DNA of 64,000 nt from SXXK01 sp046074645 (GCA_046074645.1 JBJTOP010000008.1:6095-70094), one strand, 5' to 3'. Shown: positions 41,659 to 52,100, numbered from the stretch's first letter. The notes: a model not told the origin generated them from the sequence alone. Numbers and translations are program-made.

Positions 41659-44408
41659 TCGATTATGGAGAAGGCGGCGGAATTCAGCAGAGCGTGACAC
41701 ACATTTTCAAACGCTCTGGATTCGGGTGTGTCGGCACCATCAGCTGGCAGTTGCCCCGACCGCTGCCATTCCGTGGCGAGTTCATCGAGGCTGTCGAGGA
41801 GCGTCTGTTCTTCTTCGGGCAGCGGGCTGCGGCAGAGTACCCGTTCGACAAGTCGCTGGACGCGGATGCGGCGTGAGATGGTGTCGTTGGCAAGGGGCCG
41901 GGACTGAGCGGCGGCGAGCAGAACCTGATCCGCCAGCTGCTTTGCGAGGTCGTGAACCTGACTGCTGTTGAGCAGCTGCAGTGACTGGGTGGCCGTCAGA
42001 GATTCGCTGCGTTGCAGGCAGTTGGGGCCCATCTGCGGATAGTCGAAGCTCTCAAGCAGACTGGGGATTTGAGTGCGGCGCATGAGGGCGAAGACGCTGC
42101 GACGCCATTTGCCATCGCGGGGCTGTACGGTGACAAGCCCGTCAGCGCGAACGGTGAGCGGATCAGCGGGGCCATAGAATTCGTCGCTCAGAGCACCTGC
42201 TGTGAACAGCAGAGAGTCGCGAAGTGTTTCGGCGTCCATGCGACGAAGCGGCATTCGTGAAAGCAGTCTGCCGTCGGCATCCGCATCGGTGACCCGGTTC
42301 GAGTCATCGTTGGTTTTTTCGGCTGCGGCCGTTGGCATTGCGGATGACTGCTGCCAGACGGAGGAATTCAGGATCAGTCGATGCAGGTCTTTGACACTCC
42401 AGCCACCGCGGATGAATTCGACGGCGAGCCAGTCAAGGAGTTCGGGGTGAGAAGGCGGACTTCCGGCCGTACCAAAGTTTCCGGGAGTCTCCACGATGCC
42501 GCGTCCGAAGTGGTGCATCCAGATGCGATTGACAAGGACACGAGCGGTGAGCGGATGTTCGGGGTGAGTGAGCCATCGGGCAAAAGCCAGTCGGGTGCCG
42601 GTTTTCGGGGCGTTGGGCCACGGTGGCGTGTATGTGAATTGGAAGCCGGGCAACGCGAGGACTTCGGGGACGCCGGGTTCGACTCGTTTACCGGGTGTGA
42701 GGTAATCGCCACGGAGCAGCACCCAGGTGGGGGATGGGCGTCCGCGGGACCAGAGTGCGCGGATGCGGGGTTCGGGAGGGATGGATTTTTTTAACCGTTC
42801 GATTTCCTGCTGCTGTGATTTGGCCGCGTCGCCCGACAGGGACGCCAGTTTCTGCTGCAGTTCGGCGATCTGTTGTTCGTTTTTCTGCTTCGTCAGTTCC
42901 CATGCTTTGCGTTCAGTGGTGGTCACGAAGGGCAAGGAGCGCTGGTCTTCCGGTTTGAGCCAGTCATGTTCGTCGAGAGCATCACGAAAGACGGCAGCAA
43001 GTCTGTAGTAGTCAGTCTGGGGGATGGGGTCAAACTTGTGCGCATGGCAGCGGGCGCAGCCTATCGTGAGGCCCATGACGGCGGAACCGAGAATCTGCAG
43101 TTCGTCGGCGATGACTTCGAGACGATCCGGGACGAAGGCAGTAATATTCGCGAAGGTGCGATCGGGCGCGGTGCGAAGGAAGCCTGTGGCGGTGAGATTA
43201 TCGTAAAGCGTCTGATCAATCTCGGTCGCGGATGTGTAATCGACAAGTTCGTCGCCGGCGAGTTGTTCATGGAGGAAGCGGTCCCATGGCTTGTCAGCGT
43301 TGAAGGAACGAATTACGTAGTCGCGGTATCGCCACATTTCAGGGCGAACGCGATCTTCGTTCTGAGCTCCTTCGGAATCGGCGTAGCCGGCGGCGTCGAG
43401 CCAGAAGCGTCCCCAGCGAACACCATAGTGCGGCGAATCGAGCAGCTGATCAATCAACTTGTCAATTCGATCAGGGGCGGGATCAGCAAGCACCTGCTGC
43501 AGTTGTTCGAAGGTCGGTGGCAGACCGATGAGATCGAGGTAGAGGCGTCGAATGAGCACTTCTGCAGGTGCGGGAGGTGACAGCGTGAGCTGGTGTTGTT
43601 CAAGCTGTTGCAGGATGAAGGCATCGATGGGAGTCTGCACGCGGTGTTGTGCCTGAACGACTGGAGGTGTCACGGCCCGCGGCGGCTGGAAGGCCCGGAA
43701 GCGGCGATCTTCAGGAGTGACGGTGGGTGTGGGTGGCAGAGCAGCAGGTGCAGGGGGCATTCCGGCTGCGATCCATGTCTGCAGCAGACTCGTTTCGGCG
43801 GGAGTGATGGGTTTGATGCTGACGGCAACAAGTCGGCGGGCTGGCGGCATCTCCGCAGCGGCGATTTTTTTCAGTAACAGGCTCTGTTCAGGTTTTCCAG
43901 GAACAGCGGCCGGACCGGACGTACCCCCTTTGAGGAGACTTTCGCGGGTGCGCAGATCAAGTCCGCCCTCCTGACGATCATGACCGTGACACACGGTGCA
44001 GCGGAGCAGGAGCAGTGCCTCGATGCGATCCCACGTGACAGTGGGAAACTGGTCCGGTCCGGGAAGTTCTGCTCCGGCAGCGATCCAGGAACGCAGCGTC
44101 TCCACTTCGGCGGCCGGAAGACGGCTGGATTTTTCGGGCGGCATGGTGCCGGCAGCGACCAGTTGAAGCAGCAGACTTTCGTCCGGCTGACCAGGAACGA
44201 TAACGGTACCGGAGTGACCACCGTGGACCAGTCCGGATTCAAGATCCAGACCGCCACTGTGGTCGCTTGTGCCGTGGCATGCAAGGCAGCGGGTTTGCAG
44301 GATGGGAAGCACGTCGCGGGTAAAGTCCGGGGTGTCTTCAGCCAACGCCGGGCTGGTGGCGATGGAACCGAAGAACAGCAGGCACAGAGTCAGACGTCTC
44401 GGCCTCAT
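41655..44408 (-). CDS. PSD1-type cytochrome c protein (DUF1549/DUF1553)
   Basis: About 917 residues from the ATG at 44408 (AGGTG 5 bases upstream). A signal peptide (LTLCLLFFGSIATSPALA) leads to two cytochrome c-type modules with CLACH and CTVCH haem-binding motifs. Each is followed by a proline/methionine segment (GTMPPEKS, AEMPPARR) that can supply the distal ligand. The DUF1549 region has RRLYLDLIGLPPTFEQLQQVL and later FWLDAAGYADSEG; DUF1553 covers the C-terminal third (ARWLTHPEHPLTARVLVNRIW). A coiled-coil insert (KNEQQIAELQQKLASL) lies between. These proteins are exported, probably haem-binding, and usually paired with DUF1501 as here. Biological substrate not established. Confidence 0.95.
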   Translation of the reverse strand: MRPRRLTLCLLFFGSIATSPALAEDTPDFTRDVLPILQTRCLACHGTSDHSGGLDLESGLVHGGHSGTVIVPGQPDESLLLQLVAAGTMPPEKSSRLPAAEVETLRSWIAAGAELPGPDQFPTVTWDRIEALLLLRCTVCHGHDRQEGGLDLRTRESLLKGGTSGPAAVPGKPEQSLLLKKIAAAEMPPARRLVAVSIKPITPAETSLLQTWIAAGMPPAPAALPPTPTVTPEDRRFRAFQPPRAVTPPVVQAQHRVQTPIDAFILQQLEQHQLTLSPPAPAEVLIRRLYLDLIGLPPTFEQLQQVLADPAPDRIDKLIDQLLDSPHYGVRWGRFWLDAAGYADSEGAQNEDRVRPEMWRYRDYVIRSFNADKPWDRFLHEQLAGDELVDYTSATEIDQTLYDNLTATGFLRTAPDRTFANITAFVPDRLEVIADELQILGSAVMGLTIGCARCHAHKFDPIPQTDYYRLAAVFRDALDEHDWLKPEDQRSLPFVTTTERKAWELTKQKNEQQIAELQQKLASLSGDAAKSQQQEIERLKKSIPPEPRIRALWSRGRPSPTWVLLRGDYLTPGKRVEPGVPEVLALPGFQFTYTPPWPNAPKTGTRLAFARWLTHPEHPLTARVLVNRIWMHHFGRGIVETPGNFGTAGSPPSHPELLDWLAVEFIRGGWSVKDLHRLILNSSVWQQSSAMPTAAAEKTNDDSNRVTDADADGRLLSRMPLRRMDAETLRDSLLFTAGALSDEFYGPADPLTVRADGLVTVQPRDGKWRRSVFALMRRTQIPSLLESFDYPQMGPNCLQRSESLTATQSLQLLNSSQVHDLAKQLADQVLLAAAQSRPLANDTISRRIRVQRLVERVLCRSPLPEEEQTLLDSLDELATEWQRSGQLPADGADTPESRAFENVCHALLNSAAFSIIE

Positions 44409-44549
44409 GGAACACCTGTGGAGTGGCAAACGGCAGGCGGGGAATTCAGCCTCCGCTGATTTCCGCCCTCGAAGATCGTGACAGACGGACTATAACCATC
44501 TCAGCATTCTCTGGAAATCCCCGGGCTCCCTGACTGAAAGGCGCGTCTG

Positions 44550-45899
44550 ATGCTGCTGAATTCCCTGATCCGACTGGCTCCCTGTCTTCTTGTTGCCGGG
44601 CTGGCGGATGGTGCTGCGGGAGGTGATTTCCTGCAGTTTCGTGGCGGTCAGACGGCCGGTTCGGCGAACAGCGAACCCATTCCGCTGGATTGGTCTCTGG
44701 ACAAAAATATGGCGTGGAAGGTTGCATCGCCGGCCGCAGGATGGGCACAACCACTGGTGGTGGGGCAGCGACTTTACGTGGCGGGCGCTGTGTCTCAGGC
44801 CGACCTGCGGCCATCCAACTTTGCCAAAGGAGTCAAGGCTCCGCAGAGCATGGGAATTTCTCTGTTTTCTCGCCCGCCAAAGGAGCAGATGACCTGGAAA
44901 CTGTTTTGTCTGAGTACCGAGGATGGCCGGTTGCTGTGGGAGCAGACGGTAGCCGAGGGTCAGGCAAAGTTTCCCATTCATCCTTCAAATTCGTGGGCCA
45001 CCGAGACTCCGGCGGCGGATGCCGACGGCGTGTATGTCTACAGCGGCGCTGCGGGCATTATTGTGGGGTTCGACCACAGCGGCAGGCAGCTCTGGAAGCA
45101 GGATGTGGGGGTCTACAAGACCAGTAACAGCTTTGGAACCGGCAGCTCCCTGGCGATTCATGGCGGTGCCGTATTTGTTCAGAATTTCAATGAAGAACTG
45201 TCAGAAGTCTGGTGCCTCGATACAAAGTCCGGGGCTGTGAAATGGAAGTTTGCACGCGCCGGCAGTGGTACATCGTGGAGCACTCCGCTGATCTGGACCA
45301 ACGCCAGCCGAGTGGAGCTGATCATTTCGGGCGGGGATCAGATTGACAGCCTTGATCCCGCCACTGGCACAGTCCACTGGACGATCAAAAACGTCAAGGC
45401 CGCAACGGCCTGCTCACCATGTGCGGATTCAGAACGTCTGTATTTTGGTGGCAGCGATCCATTCTCGAAGGGTCCGCTGGTGGCTGTTTCTGCAGGGGCC
45501 AAAGGGGAGTTGGTGCCTGAGGAGAAAAACGGCCGTTTTGAATACTGTGCATGGCTGCAGGACCGTCAGGCTCCCGGGATGGCGTCGCCAGTGTCCACAG
45601 GCAAGTACGTGTACACCAACGAGAACAACATTCTGCGATGTTTTGACGCGGCATCGGGAGACAAGCTGTACCAGACTCGAATTCCTGGTCTGGATATGCT
45701 GGCGGCCAGCCCGCTGATCGTCGGAGACAAACTGCTTCTTCTGGACGAAAACGGCAGAGCCTGTCTGGTGAAGGTTGGCCCGGCGTTCGAGAAGGTGGGT
45801 GAAGGTCGTCTGGACGACGTTTTCTGGGCGACACCTGCAGTCAGTGGCGGTTCAATTTATCTGCGGGGTGTTGAGTCGATCTACTGCATTCGAAAATGA
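44550..45899 (+). CDS. Secreted PQQ-type beta-propeller protein
   Basis: A signal peptide (LIRLAPCLLVAGLADGAAGG) is followed by repeated beta-propeller blades of the PQQ/WD40-like type: LFCLSTEDGRLLWEQTV, VGFDHSGRQLWKQDVG, VWCLDTKSGAVKWKFA, IDSLDPATGTVHWTI and LRCFDAASGDKLYQTRI. Each contains the D...G...W pattern of the family. These proteins are usually extracytoplasmic and lack the dehydrogenase cofactor-binding Cys-Cys and metal residues, so enzymatic PQQ use is unlikely. The gene is divergent from the PSD1 gene (141 bases) and has a relative at 54991. Exact role unknown; a scaffold or ligand-binding function is inferred. Confidence 0.88.
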   Translation: MLLNSLIRLAPCLLVAGLADGAAGGDFLQFRGGQTAGSANSEPIPLDWSLDKNMAWKVASPAAGWAQPLVVGQRLYVAGAVSQADLRPSNFAKGVKAPQSMGISLFSRPPKEQMTWKLFCLSTEDGRLLWEQTVAEGQAKFPIHPSNSWATETPAADADGVYVYSGAAGIIVGFDHSGRQLWKQDVGVYKTSNSFGTGSSLAIHGGAVFVQNFNEELSEVWCLDTKSGAVKWKFARAGSGTSWSTPLIWTNASRVELIISGGDQIDSLDPATGTVHWTIKNVKAATACSPCADSERLYFGGSDPFSKGPLVAVSAGAKGELVPEEKNGRFEYCAWLQDRQAPGMASPVSTGKYVYTNENNILRCFDAASGDKLYQTRIPGLDMLAASPLIVGDKLLLLDENGRACLVKVGPAFEKVGEGRLDDVFWATPAVSGGSIYLRGVESIYCIRK

Positions 45900-45928
45900 G
45901 TTTTGCTGAAGGTGACAGGAGCAACGCA

Positions 45929-45966
45929 AACGGCCCTTGTCCGTGCGTGTTTGGACAAGGGCCGTT
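45929..45966. terminator. Bidirectional hairpin terminator between convergent genes
   Basis: AACGGCCCTTGTCC (45929-45942) pairs perfectly with GGACAAGGGCCGTT (45953-45966) across a 10-base loop. It lies between the PQQ propeller and the small lipoprotein, which converge. The T tract is weak on both sides, so efficiency is uncertain. Confidence 0.65.
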
Positions 45967-46012
45967 CGGTATGGAAGCCAACAGCTGGGTTGCAGCTGAG
46001 TGGGTTTGGCGA

Positions 46013-46327
46013 TTACTTGGGAGCGTCGGCAGGAGCCGGGGCAGCAGGAGCGTCACCAGCGGGGGCAGCAGCGTCGCCGGCAGGAGCAGGAGCATCACCA
46101 GCGGGAGCGGCAGGAGCATCACCGGCAGGAGCATCACCGGCAGGAGCGGCGGCAGCGTCACCAGCAGGAGCGGCGTCGTGGGTCGGAGCAGTGCCCGACG
46201 GAGCGGTCATTGTGGAGGTAGAAGCGGTGGCTTCGGGAGATACCGCAGGTGCCGGGGCTTCGCCCTGGCAACCGGCAATTACGAGGCCGAGACCGAACAC
46301 GGAAAACAGCTTAACGACACTTTTCAT
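46013..46327 (-). CDS. Ala/Pro/Gly/Asp repeat lipoprotein
   Basis: From the ATG at 46327 (GGAG 6 bases upstream) the protein begins MKSVVKLFSVFGLGLVIAGC, a classic lipoprotein signal with Cys20 to be lipidated. The mature 84 residues are almost entirely Ala, Pro, Gly and Asp in repeats of the type APAGDA, so the protein is expected to be extended and flexible. An ATG further upstream adds a cysteine-rich lead without signal character and was not used. Proteins of this kind occur as small surface lipoproteins in planctomycetes; no function is known. It ends near a bidirectional hairpin. Confidence 0.75.
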   Translation of the reverse strand: MKSVVKLFSVFGLGLVIAGCQGEAPAPAVSPEATASTSTMTAPSGTAPTHDAAPAGDAAAAPAGDAPAGDAPAAPAGDAPAPAGDAAAPAGDAPAAPAPADAPK

Positions 46328-46752
46328 TTGAGTCTCCAGGAAACAAAACGAGCAGCATTCAGAGTGAAGCAGGGTCAATCCAGATGGCCCGCCCCGAGCA
46401 TTAATTTAGCAGCGCAACCCGTGTGTGTTCAACTGCGCGGGAGCGACGGGGAGAATTCCTGTCGAAAGGAACGCAGCGCCGCAGCGAATTTTGCGGAACT
46501 GCTGAAATCCGAGCGATTTGGGGATTTCGACAGGTGATATCTGGATTTTTGTTGACACGGCTCAGTTTCATGCAGGTCAGCAACCGAATCTCTGCCCGCA
46601 GTGAATGCTCCGAAAAGGCAGTCTGTTCCTTCCGGTTCATGAAAAGCCCCGGAATTTGTCGGACTGCAGGGAATTCACGGGGTTGACAACAGATTCCTTG
46701 TGCGATTATCACTCGCACAAATTCAGGGGGGTCTCCCCATTTAATACTGCCC
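46328..46752. other. Divergent intergenic region with operator-like palindrome
   Basis: 425 bases between the repeat lipoprotein and the acidic protein. TTGACA at 46683-46688 is followed at 15 bases by GATTAT, overlapping the palindrome GTGCGA-7-TCGCAC (46700-46718). Another TTGACA lies near 46552. They may drive the acidic protein gene; confidence is low because spacing is not ideal. Confidence 0.4.
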
Positions 46753-47088
46753 ATGACATTCAACCACAAGGCGCCCGGCATGCTCCTGACTCGCGATCCC
46801 CTCATACTTGAAGACAGCCAGAACTGGTTCCTGTTTGCCGGGACCAGCACAGCCACCGTCAGCCCCGTGCTTCGGGGAGACGGGGACGACGACGGCTTCG
46901 ACGAAGACTTCGCCGACGAAGACCTCGATGAAGACGATGACTTTGACGACGATGAAGAACTCGAAGAAGATGAATTCGAAGACGAAGACGATTTCGAAGA
47001 TGACGACGATGATGATTTCGATGATGATGATTTCGATGACGACGACGAAGAAGAGGAAGAGTTCGAGGGGGAGGAAGAAGAATTCTGA
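46753..47088 (+). CDS. Highly acidic Asp/Glu/Phe-rich small protein
   Basis: A 111-residue protein. The first ~40 residues are ordinary (DPLILEDSQNWFLFAG), and the last ~70 are almost only Asp, Glu and regularly spaced Phe (for example DDDDFDDDDFDDDDEEEEEF). The net charge is about -60. A terminator on the same strand lies 32 bases after the stop, and purine phosphorylase follows, which supports a real + strand gene; the opposite-strand frames are a side effect of GAC/GAT/GAA codons. The alternative start at 46780 has AAGG 9 bases upstream. Such tails bind calcium or basic proteins in other systems; that is not shown here. No family recognised. Confidence 0.7.
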   Translation: MTFNHKAPGMLLTRDPLILEDSQNWFLFAGTSTATVSPVLRGDGDDDGFDEDFADEDLDEDDDFDDDEELEEDEFEDEDDFEDDDDDDFDDDDFDDDDEEEEEFEGEEEEF

Positions 47089-47119
47089 CAGCTGGTCCGC
47101 GGCTGCATGATTGACGACG

Positions 47120-47150
47120 GGCACTTCCGACAGCGAAGTGCCTTTTTTTT
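47120..47150 (+). terminator. Intrinsic terminator of the acidic protein gene
   Basis: GGCACTTC (47120-47127) and GAAGTGCC (47135-47142) form an 8-bp stem with a 7-base loop, followed by eight T residues (47143-47150). A textbook rho-independent terminator on the + strand. Confidence 0.95.
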
Positions 47151-47189
47151 CGTCCCGTATTCGGGCTGCTGAACCACAGGGAGCTGTAG

Positions 47190-48044
47190 ATGCTGGGAAT
47201 CTGGGACGAAGTGCAGGAAGCCCGACAGTTTCTGGCCGATCGCTGGCCGCATGTTCCCCGCGCCGGACTGATACTCGGCACGGGACTCGGCGGACTTGCC
47301 CGGCGAATTCACGTCGAGGCCGACATTCCATATTCAGAGATTCCGCATTTTCCTCGCTCCACAGCCCCCAGCCATGCAGGCCGGCTGATCATGGGACGAT
47401 TTGAAAACGTGCCGGTGATCGCCATGGAAGGCCGCTTTCACTACTACGAAGGTTACTCGCTGCAGAAAGTCACCTTCCCCGTCCGCGTCATGCGCGCTCT
47501 CGGCGCAGAAACGTTGCTGCTCACCAGCGCCGTGGGCGGCATGAACCCCCATTTTCAACTCGCCGATATCATCGTTCTCGAAGATCACATCAACCTCATG
47601 CCGGACAACCCACTCCGCGGTATCAATGATGACCGCATGGGCCCGCGTTTTCCGGATATGAGCCAGCCCTACACCCGAACACTGGTCGATGCCGCATGTC
47701 GCACGGCACTGCAGCACGGCATCGCGGCCCACCGTGGCGTACTTGCAGCCGTTCCCGGACCCAATCTGGAAACTCGCGCTGAATACCGCATGCTGCGAAC
47801 ACTCGGAGCTGACGTGGTTGGCATGTCCACCGTCCCGGAATGCATCGTGGCAGTACATGCCGGTATGCAGGTGCTTGCATTTTCCATCGTTACAGACATG
47901 TGCCTCCCCGATGCACTCGAACCTGCCGATATCGCTCGCATCATCGCCGTCGCTCAGACAGGCGGTCAGAAACTGGAACATCTTCTTGTCCATCTCTTCC
48001 AGGACCACGCCGCGCTGCTCAACCGTCGCGTGGAAGACGTCTGA
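47190..48044 (+). CDS. punA: Purine nucleoside phosphorylase (trimeric type)
   Basis: Cleaves inosine and guanosine with phosphate to base and ribose 1-phosphate. The 284-residue length matches the trimeric (PNP/PunA) class. Landmarks: LGTGLGGLARR for the phosphate loop, PHFPRSTAPSHAGRL, MEGRFHYYEGYS, TSAVGGMNPHF (NAAGG in most members), and VPGPNLETRAEYRMLRTLGA then DVVGMSTVPE with the base-binding residues. The gene is first in a + strand run with hemQ 36 bases downstream. With udk it makes a nucleoside salvage route; the neighbouring haem gene does not obviously share that pathway. Confidence 0.95.
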   Translation: MLGIWDEVQEARQFLADRWPHVPRAGLILGTGLGGLARRIHVEADIPYSEIPHFPRSTAPSHAGRLIMGRFENVPVIAMEGRFHYYEGYSLQKVTFPVRVMRALGAETLLLTSAVGGMNPHFQLADIIVLEDHINLMPDNPLRGINDDRMGPRFPDMSQPYTRTLVDAACRTALQHGIAAHRGVLAAVPGPNLETRAEYRMLRTLGADVVGMSTVPECIVAVHAGMQVLAFSIVTDMCLPDALEPADIARIIAVAQTGGQKLEHLLVHLFQDHAALLNRRVEDV

Positions 48045-48080
48045 AATCATTCCCTCGCACTTCTTTCGGACCCGACCGCC

Positions 48081-48923
48081 ATGCAACGCCCCCACGGCCA
48101 CTCTGCTCCACTGCCGGAACCCACCGTCCGTATGTCCGAAGGCTGGCACTGCCTGCACCTCTACTACCGGGTGGATCAGCAGGCCCTGAAACTGCTCGAT
48201 CCCGTCGATATTGCCCACGGCCGCGCCGAAGTCACTGAAATACTCAACCCCACTCAGCCGGATGCTCCCGCGCGACTGCAGACATCCGTCATCTCCGGAC
48301 ACCGCGCTGACCTCGGCGTCATGGTCATGGACCCCGATCCACTCAAAATTAATTCCATCCAGCAGCGAATCCGCGCCAGCCGACTTGGAACCGTGCTGAT
48401 TCCAGCATGGTCCTTTGTCTCCATCACCGAAGTCAGCGAATACGTCCCCTCCCCTGAACAATATGCCGAACGACTCCAGCGCGAAGGAACGCTGCCCTCT
48501 GACCCCGCATTCCAGGCGAAGCTCAACGCCTACCAGCAGCGACTTCCTGCCATGAATCAACAACGCCTCTACCCGGACCTGCCGCCATTTCCCGTCGTCA
48601 CCTTCTATCCCATGAACAAGATCCGTCACCCGCAGGCCAACTGGTATACAGAACCGTTCAGCGTCCGCAGTGAACTGATGGCTGAGCACGCTACTTCGGG
48701 CATCCGCTTCGCCGGACGCGTCTCGCAGCTGATCACTGCCTCCACAGGCTTCGATGACTGGGAATGGGGAGTCACTTTGTGGAGCCGGGCTCCGGAGCAC
48801 ATCAAAGACATCGTCTACTCCATGCGTTTCGACCGTGCCTCCGCCCGCTACGCCGAATTCGGCCCCTTCTACGTCGGCTATATCATGGAACCCGCCGATG
48901 CCCTGAAACATCTGCGCATCTGA
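48081..48923 (+). CDS. hemQ: Coproheme decarboxylase (HemQ)
   Basis: Converts coproheme to haem b by two oxidative decarboxylations using hydrogen peroxide, the last step of the coproporphyrin-dependent pathway. A chlorite-dismutase-like fold: the conserved phrase FYPMNKIRHPQANWY holds catalytic Tyr176 and Lys180; the proximal haem His is His203 in LMAEHATSGIRF. The end shows EWGVTLWSRAPEHIKDIVYSMRFD typical of HemQ. Length 280 is in the normal range; the ~15 first residues are extra. It follows purine phosphorylase by 36 bases. The matching ferrochelatase is at 56329, so the two haem genes are 7 kb apart rather than in one operon. Confidence 0.93.
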   Translation: MQRPHGHSAPLPEPTVRMSEGWHCLHLYYRVDQQALKLLDPVDIAHGRAEVTEILNPTQPDAPARLQTSVISGHRADLGVMVMDPDPLKINSIQQRIRASRLGTVLIPAWSFVSITEVSEYVPSPEQYAERLQREGTLPSDPAFQAKLNAYQQRLPAMNQQRLYPDLPPFPVVTFYPMNKIRHPQANWYTEPFSVRSELMAEHATSGIRFAGRVSQLITASTGFDDWEWGVTLWSRAPEHIKDIVYSMRFDRASARYAEFGPFYVGYIMEPADALKHLRI

Positions 48924-49124
48924 ACTTGCCGAATTGCAGACCAATCCAGAACACTTCGCCGGGCGGCAGTTTCCTCAGCATCACGGGATTTGCCGCCCGC
49001 TTCATGCCGTCCGCACATCCACGAACGACCGTTTACACCGACAGGGGCTGTTTTCCATCTCAGAAGTCTGATAGTATCCTGAAGTCCGCATCACCGTCCC
49101 CATGTAGCTCTCGGAGCGTCTTCC

Positions 49125-52100
49125 ATGCGTCTGCCCCAGGCTCTTCGCCTGCCCCTGCCTGCACCGCTCCTCCTTCACACGCTGGCAACCATCGCAACGT
49201 TACTGTTCTGCGCGTCGCTCACTGCCCAGCAGCCCACGGACTTCACTGTCCTCGAACAACAATTCAAACAGACACAGCAGACAGTGCTTCAGAAATACTG
49301 CCTCAGCTGTCACTCCACCGCCGAACAGCAGGGCGATCTTGATCTCGAACGTTTCCACTCCGTTGCTGACATTCGCAGCGATGTTGTTCCCTGGCAGCGC
49401 GTGATCGAAGTACTGGACGACGGAGAAATGCCGCCGGCCGATGCCGAACATCAACCCTCCGCCGCTCAGAAAACCGCCCTCCGCAACTGGGTCCGGTCCC
49501 TTCTCGATGCAGACGCGATCGCTAATTCCGGAGATCCGGGCCCCGTTGTTCTGCGGCGGCTCAATAACGCCGAATTCAACTCATCGATTGCAGACCTCAC
49601 CGGTGTCGATCTGCAGCCCGCTCGTGAATTTCCCGTGGACAGTGCCGCCGGCGAAGGTTTCACAAATGTCGGAAACGCACTGGTGATGTCACCAGCCCTG
49701 ATCCAGAAATATCTCGATGCAGCCCGCGAGATCTCCAGCCACGCAATGCTGCTGCCCGATCGCATCGAATTCTCTCCCTCCACAACCCAGCGCGACTGGA
49801 CCAACGAAAAACTGGCCGCCATTCGCCAGTTTTACGACCGGTTTTCCGAAAGCGGCGGGGGCACAGCCGTTAATCTGCAGGGTATCCGCTTCGAAACCAA
49901 CGGCGGTGGACGATTGCCGCTTGAACGGTTTTTCAGCGCACTCCTTAAGAACCGCGAGTCTCTTGCTGCCAATTCCCTCTCCTTCAACGATCTTGCACGT
50001 TCAAGCGGTCTCAGTCAGCGATATCTGGAACGCCTCTGGAAAACTCTGCAAACCCCGTCATCATCACGTGTCCTGCTGCCCCTTCAGCAACTCTGGCTGT
50101 CTGCCAAACCCGATGATGCGGCAACACTCGCTCGCTACGTCGTCGGCTGGCAACAGTCTCTCTGGCAGTTCTCCACGATCGGCCACATCGGCAAGCGCGG
50201 GGGCCCCGCAGCATGGCAGATCCCGATCAATCCACTGCAGTCCCGCACATCTCTGAAACTCAAAGTTCCCGCAGCCGACAATCAGGGGATGATCTCTCTC
50301 TATCTGGCGGCTGCAGATGCAGGTGATGGCAATACCGGCGATTTCGCACTTTGGCAGAACCCGCGATTCACCGCACCCGGTCGCCCCGACCTGCCACTGC
50401 GGCACGTAAGAGCGGCTGCCTGGCACCTTGAACAGCACCGACTGCAGCTCCAAAAAACCGCGGCGGCCTGTCTCGCCGCCGCCGCCGACGTCGCCGCTGC
50501 TCCTGCAAACGCAGACACAGCTCCCGATATCCCCGCCATCGCCGCATCCCACAATATTTCCCCAACTCTGCTCAATGCCTGGCTCAGCTACCTCGGCATC
50601 GCCGGTGGTCCGGTCACAATTGACGGCTACATGCGGCAAAAACAGGAAAAAATGGAGAACTACGACTTCGTCAAGGGCTGGGTCGCCGCAGATGCCCTCA
50701 GTATTCTCGCCAACTCCTCCGACATGCTGGTTCGCGTCCCCGGCGACATGGCCCCCCACAGTGTCGCTGTGCATCCCGCACCCAATCGCCGCGTGATCGT
50801 CGGCTGGAAGTCACCTGCTGACGCTGCGTATGTGTTTCAGGGCCGCGTTCAACGAGCCCACATGGCCTGTGGGAACGGCGTTAACTGGGTGCTGGAACTG
50901 CGTCAGGGCAACTCAAGGCGACCGCTGGCTTCGGGAACAGCGGATGGTCCGAATAACGCCCCCTTCGGCCCCTTCGAATCTGTGCGACTGCGCAAAGGCG
51001 ATGTCGTTGCACTTGTCATCTCTCCGCGCGACGGCAATCACTCCTGTGACCTCACCGCTATCGACCTCAGCATCACCACAACCTCGGCTGCCGATCAGCC
51101 AGTCCTCGCGTGGAATCTCGCCACAGACGTCTCCAGTGATCTGCTCGCAGGTAACCCTCACGCTGACAGCAGAGGCAATCCGGACGTCTGGCATTTCTTC
51201 AGCGAAGCCGACTCCACAAACGCTCCTGCCAGCGTGATTCCGCCGGGGTCCTTGCTTGCCGCGTGGCTGGACACAGCAGATCCGGCACAAAAAACGCGCC
51301 TGGCGGAACAGCTCCAGCAACTGCTCAACGCCCCCGCTCCGCCAGCCAGTGACACTCCCGACGCCCGACTCCTGCAACAGCTCATATCACTCAGCGGTCC
51401 GATCCTTTCATCCGTGCAGCGAAATCTTCCCGAACTGATCGCGGCGACACCTGCTCCCGCAGATGATCTTCCCGGCCCCGATCCCGCACTGTTCGGCACC
51501 CATCCTGATGGTGCCAGCACTGCACCGACTGATCTCTGCGTAAAGGCCCCGTCTGTGTTCGAAATCCGCGTTCCGGCAGACCTCGTCGCCGGCTGCGAAC
51601 TGGTCCTCGATGCCACACTGCATCCCGAAGGCAGCAGCGAAGGCAGCGTTCAGATGCAGGTGCTGACGGAACGCCCGGAAAGTCTCAGTGGCGTCGCCAC
51701 GGCCGCAGCAAAGCCCGGTCAGGGCAAGGCCCGCTGGTCTGACGGCGAAGCACCTCCCGCCTTCGATGCTCCCATCCTCACACTCCCCGACAGCCCCGCT
51801 CAGAAACGCGTCCTTGACGACTTCGCCAGCTTCCGGGAACTCTTCCCAGCCGCTCTGTGCTACACCCGAATTGTGCCTGTCGATGAAGTCGTCACTCTCA
51901 CACTTTATTATCGTGAAGACGACCAGCTCCGCCGACTGATACTCAGTGAAGACGAAACCCGCGAACTGGAGCAGCTTTGGAATGATCTGCACTGCGTCAG
52001 TCGCTCTGCCTTCGCCCTCGTGGATGCCTATGAACAACTGTGGCAGTTCGCAACCCAGGATGCAGACCCCAGCGCCTTCACTCCGATGCGCGAAGGCATT

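Noticed and set aside
46401..47331. Minus-strand open frames opposite the acidic protein (Ser-rich, and hydrophobic Val/Ile/Phe-rich)
   Set aside because: They are the complement of GAC/GAT/GAA codons. The terminator and downstream gene support the + strand.
47334..48944. 536-codon minus-strand open frame opposite purine phosphorylase and hemQ
   Set aside because: Both + strand genes carry full family motifs; the opposite frame has none and starts beyond the hemQ stop.
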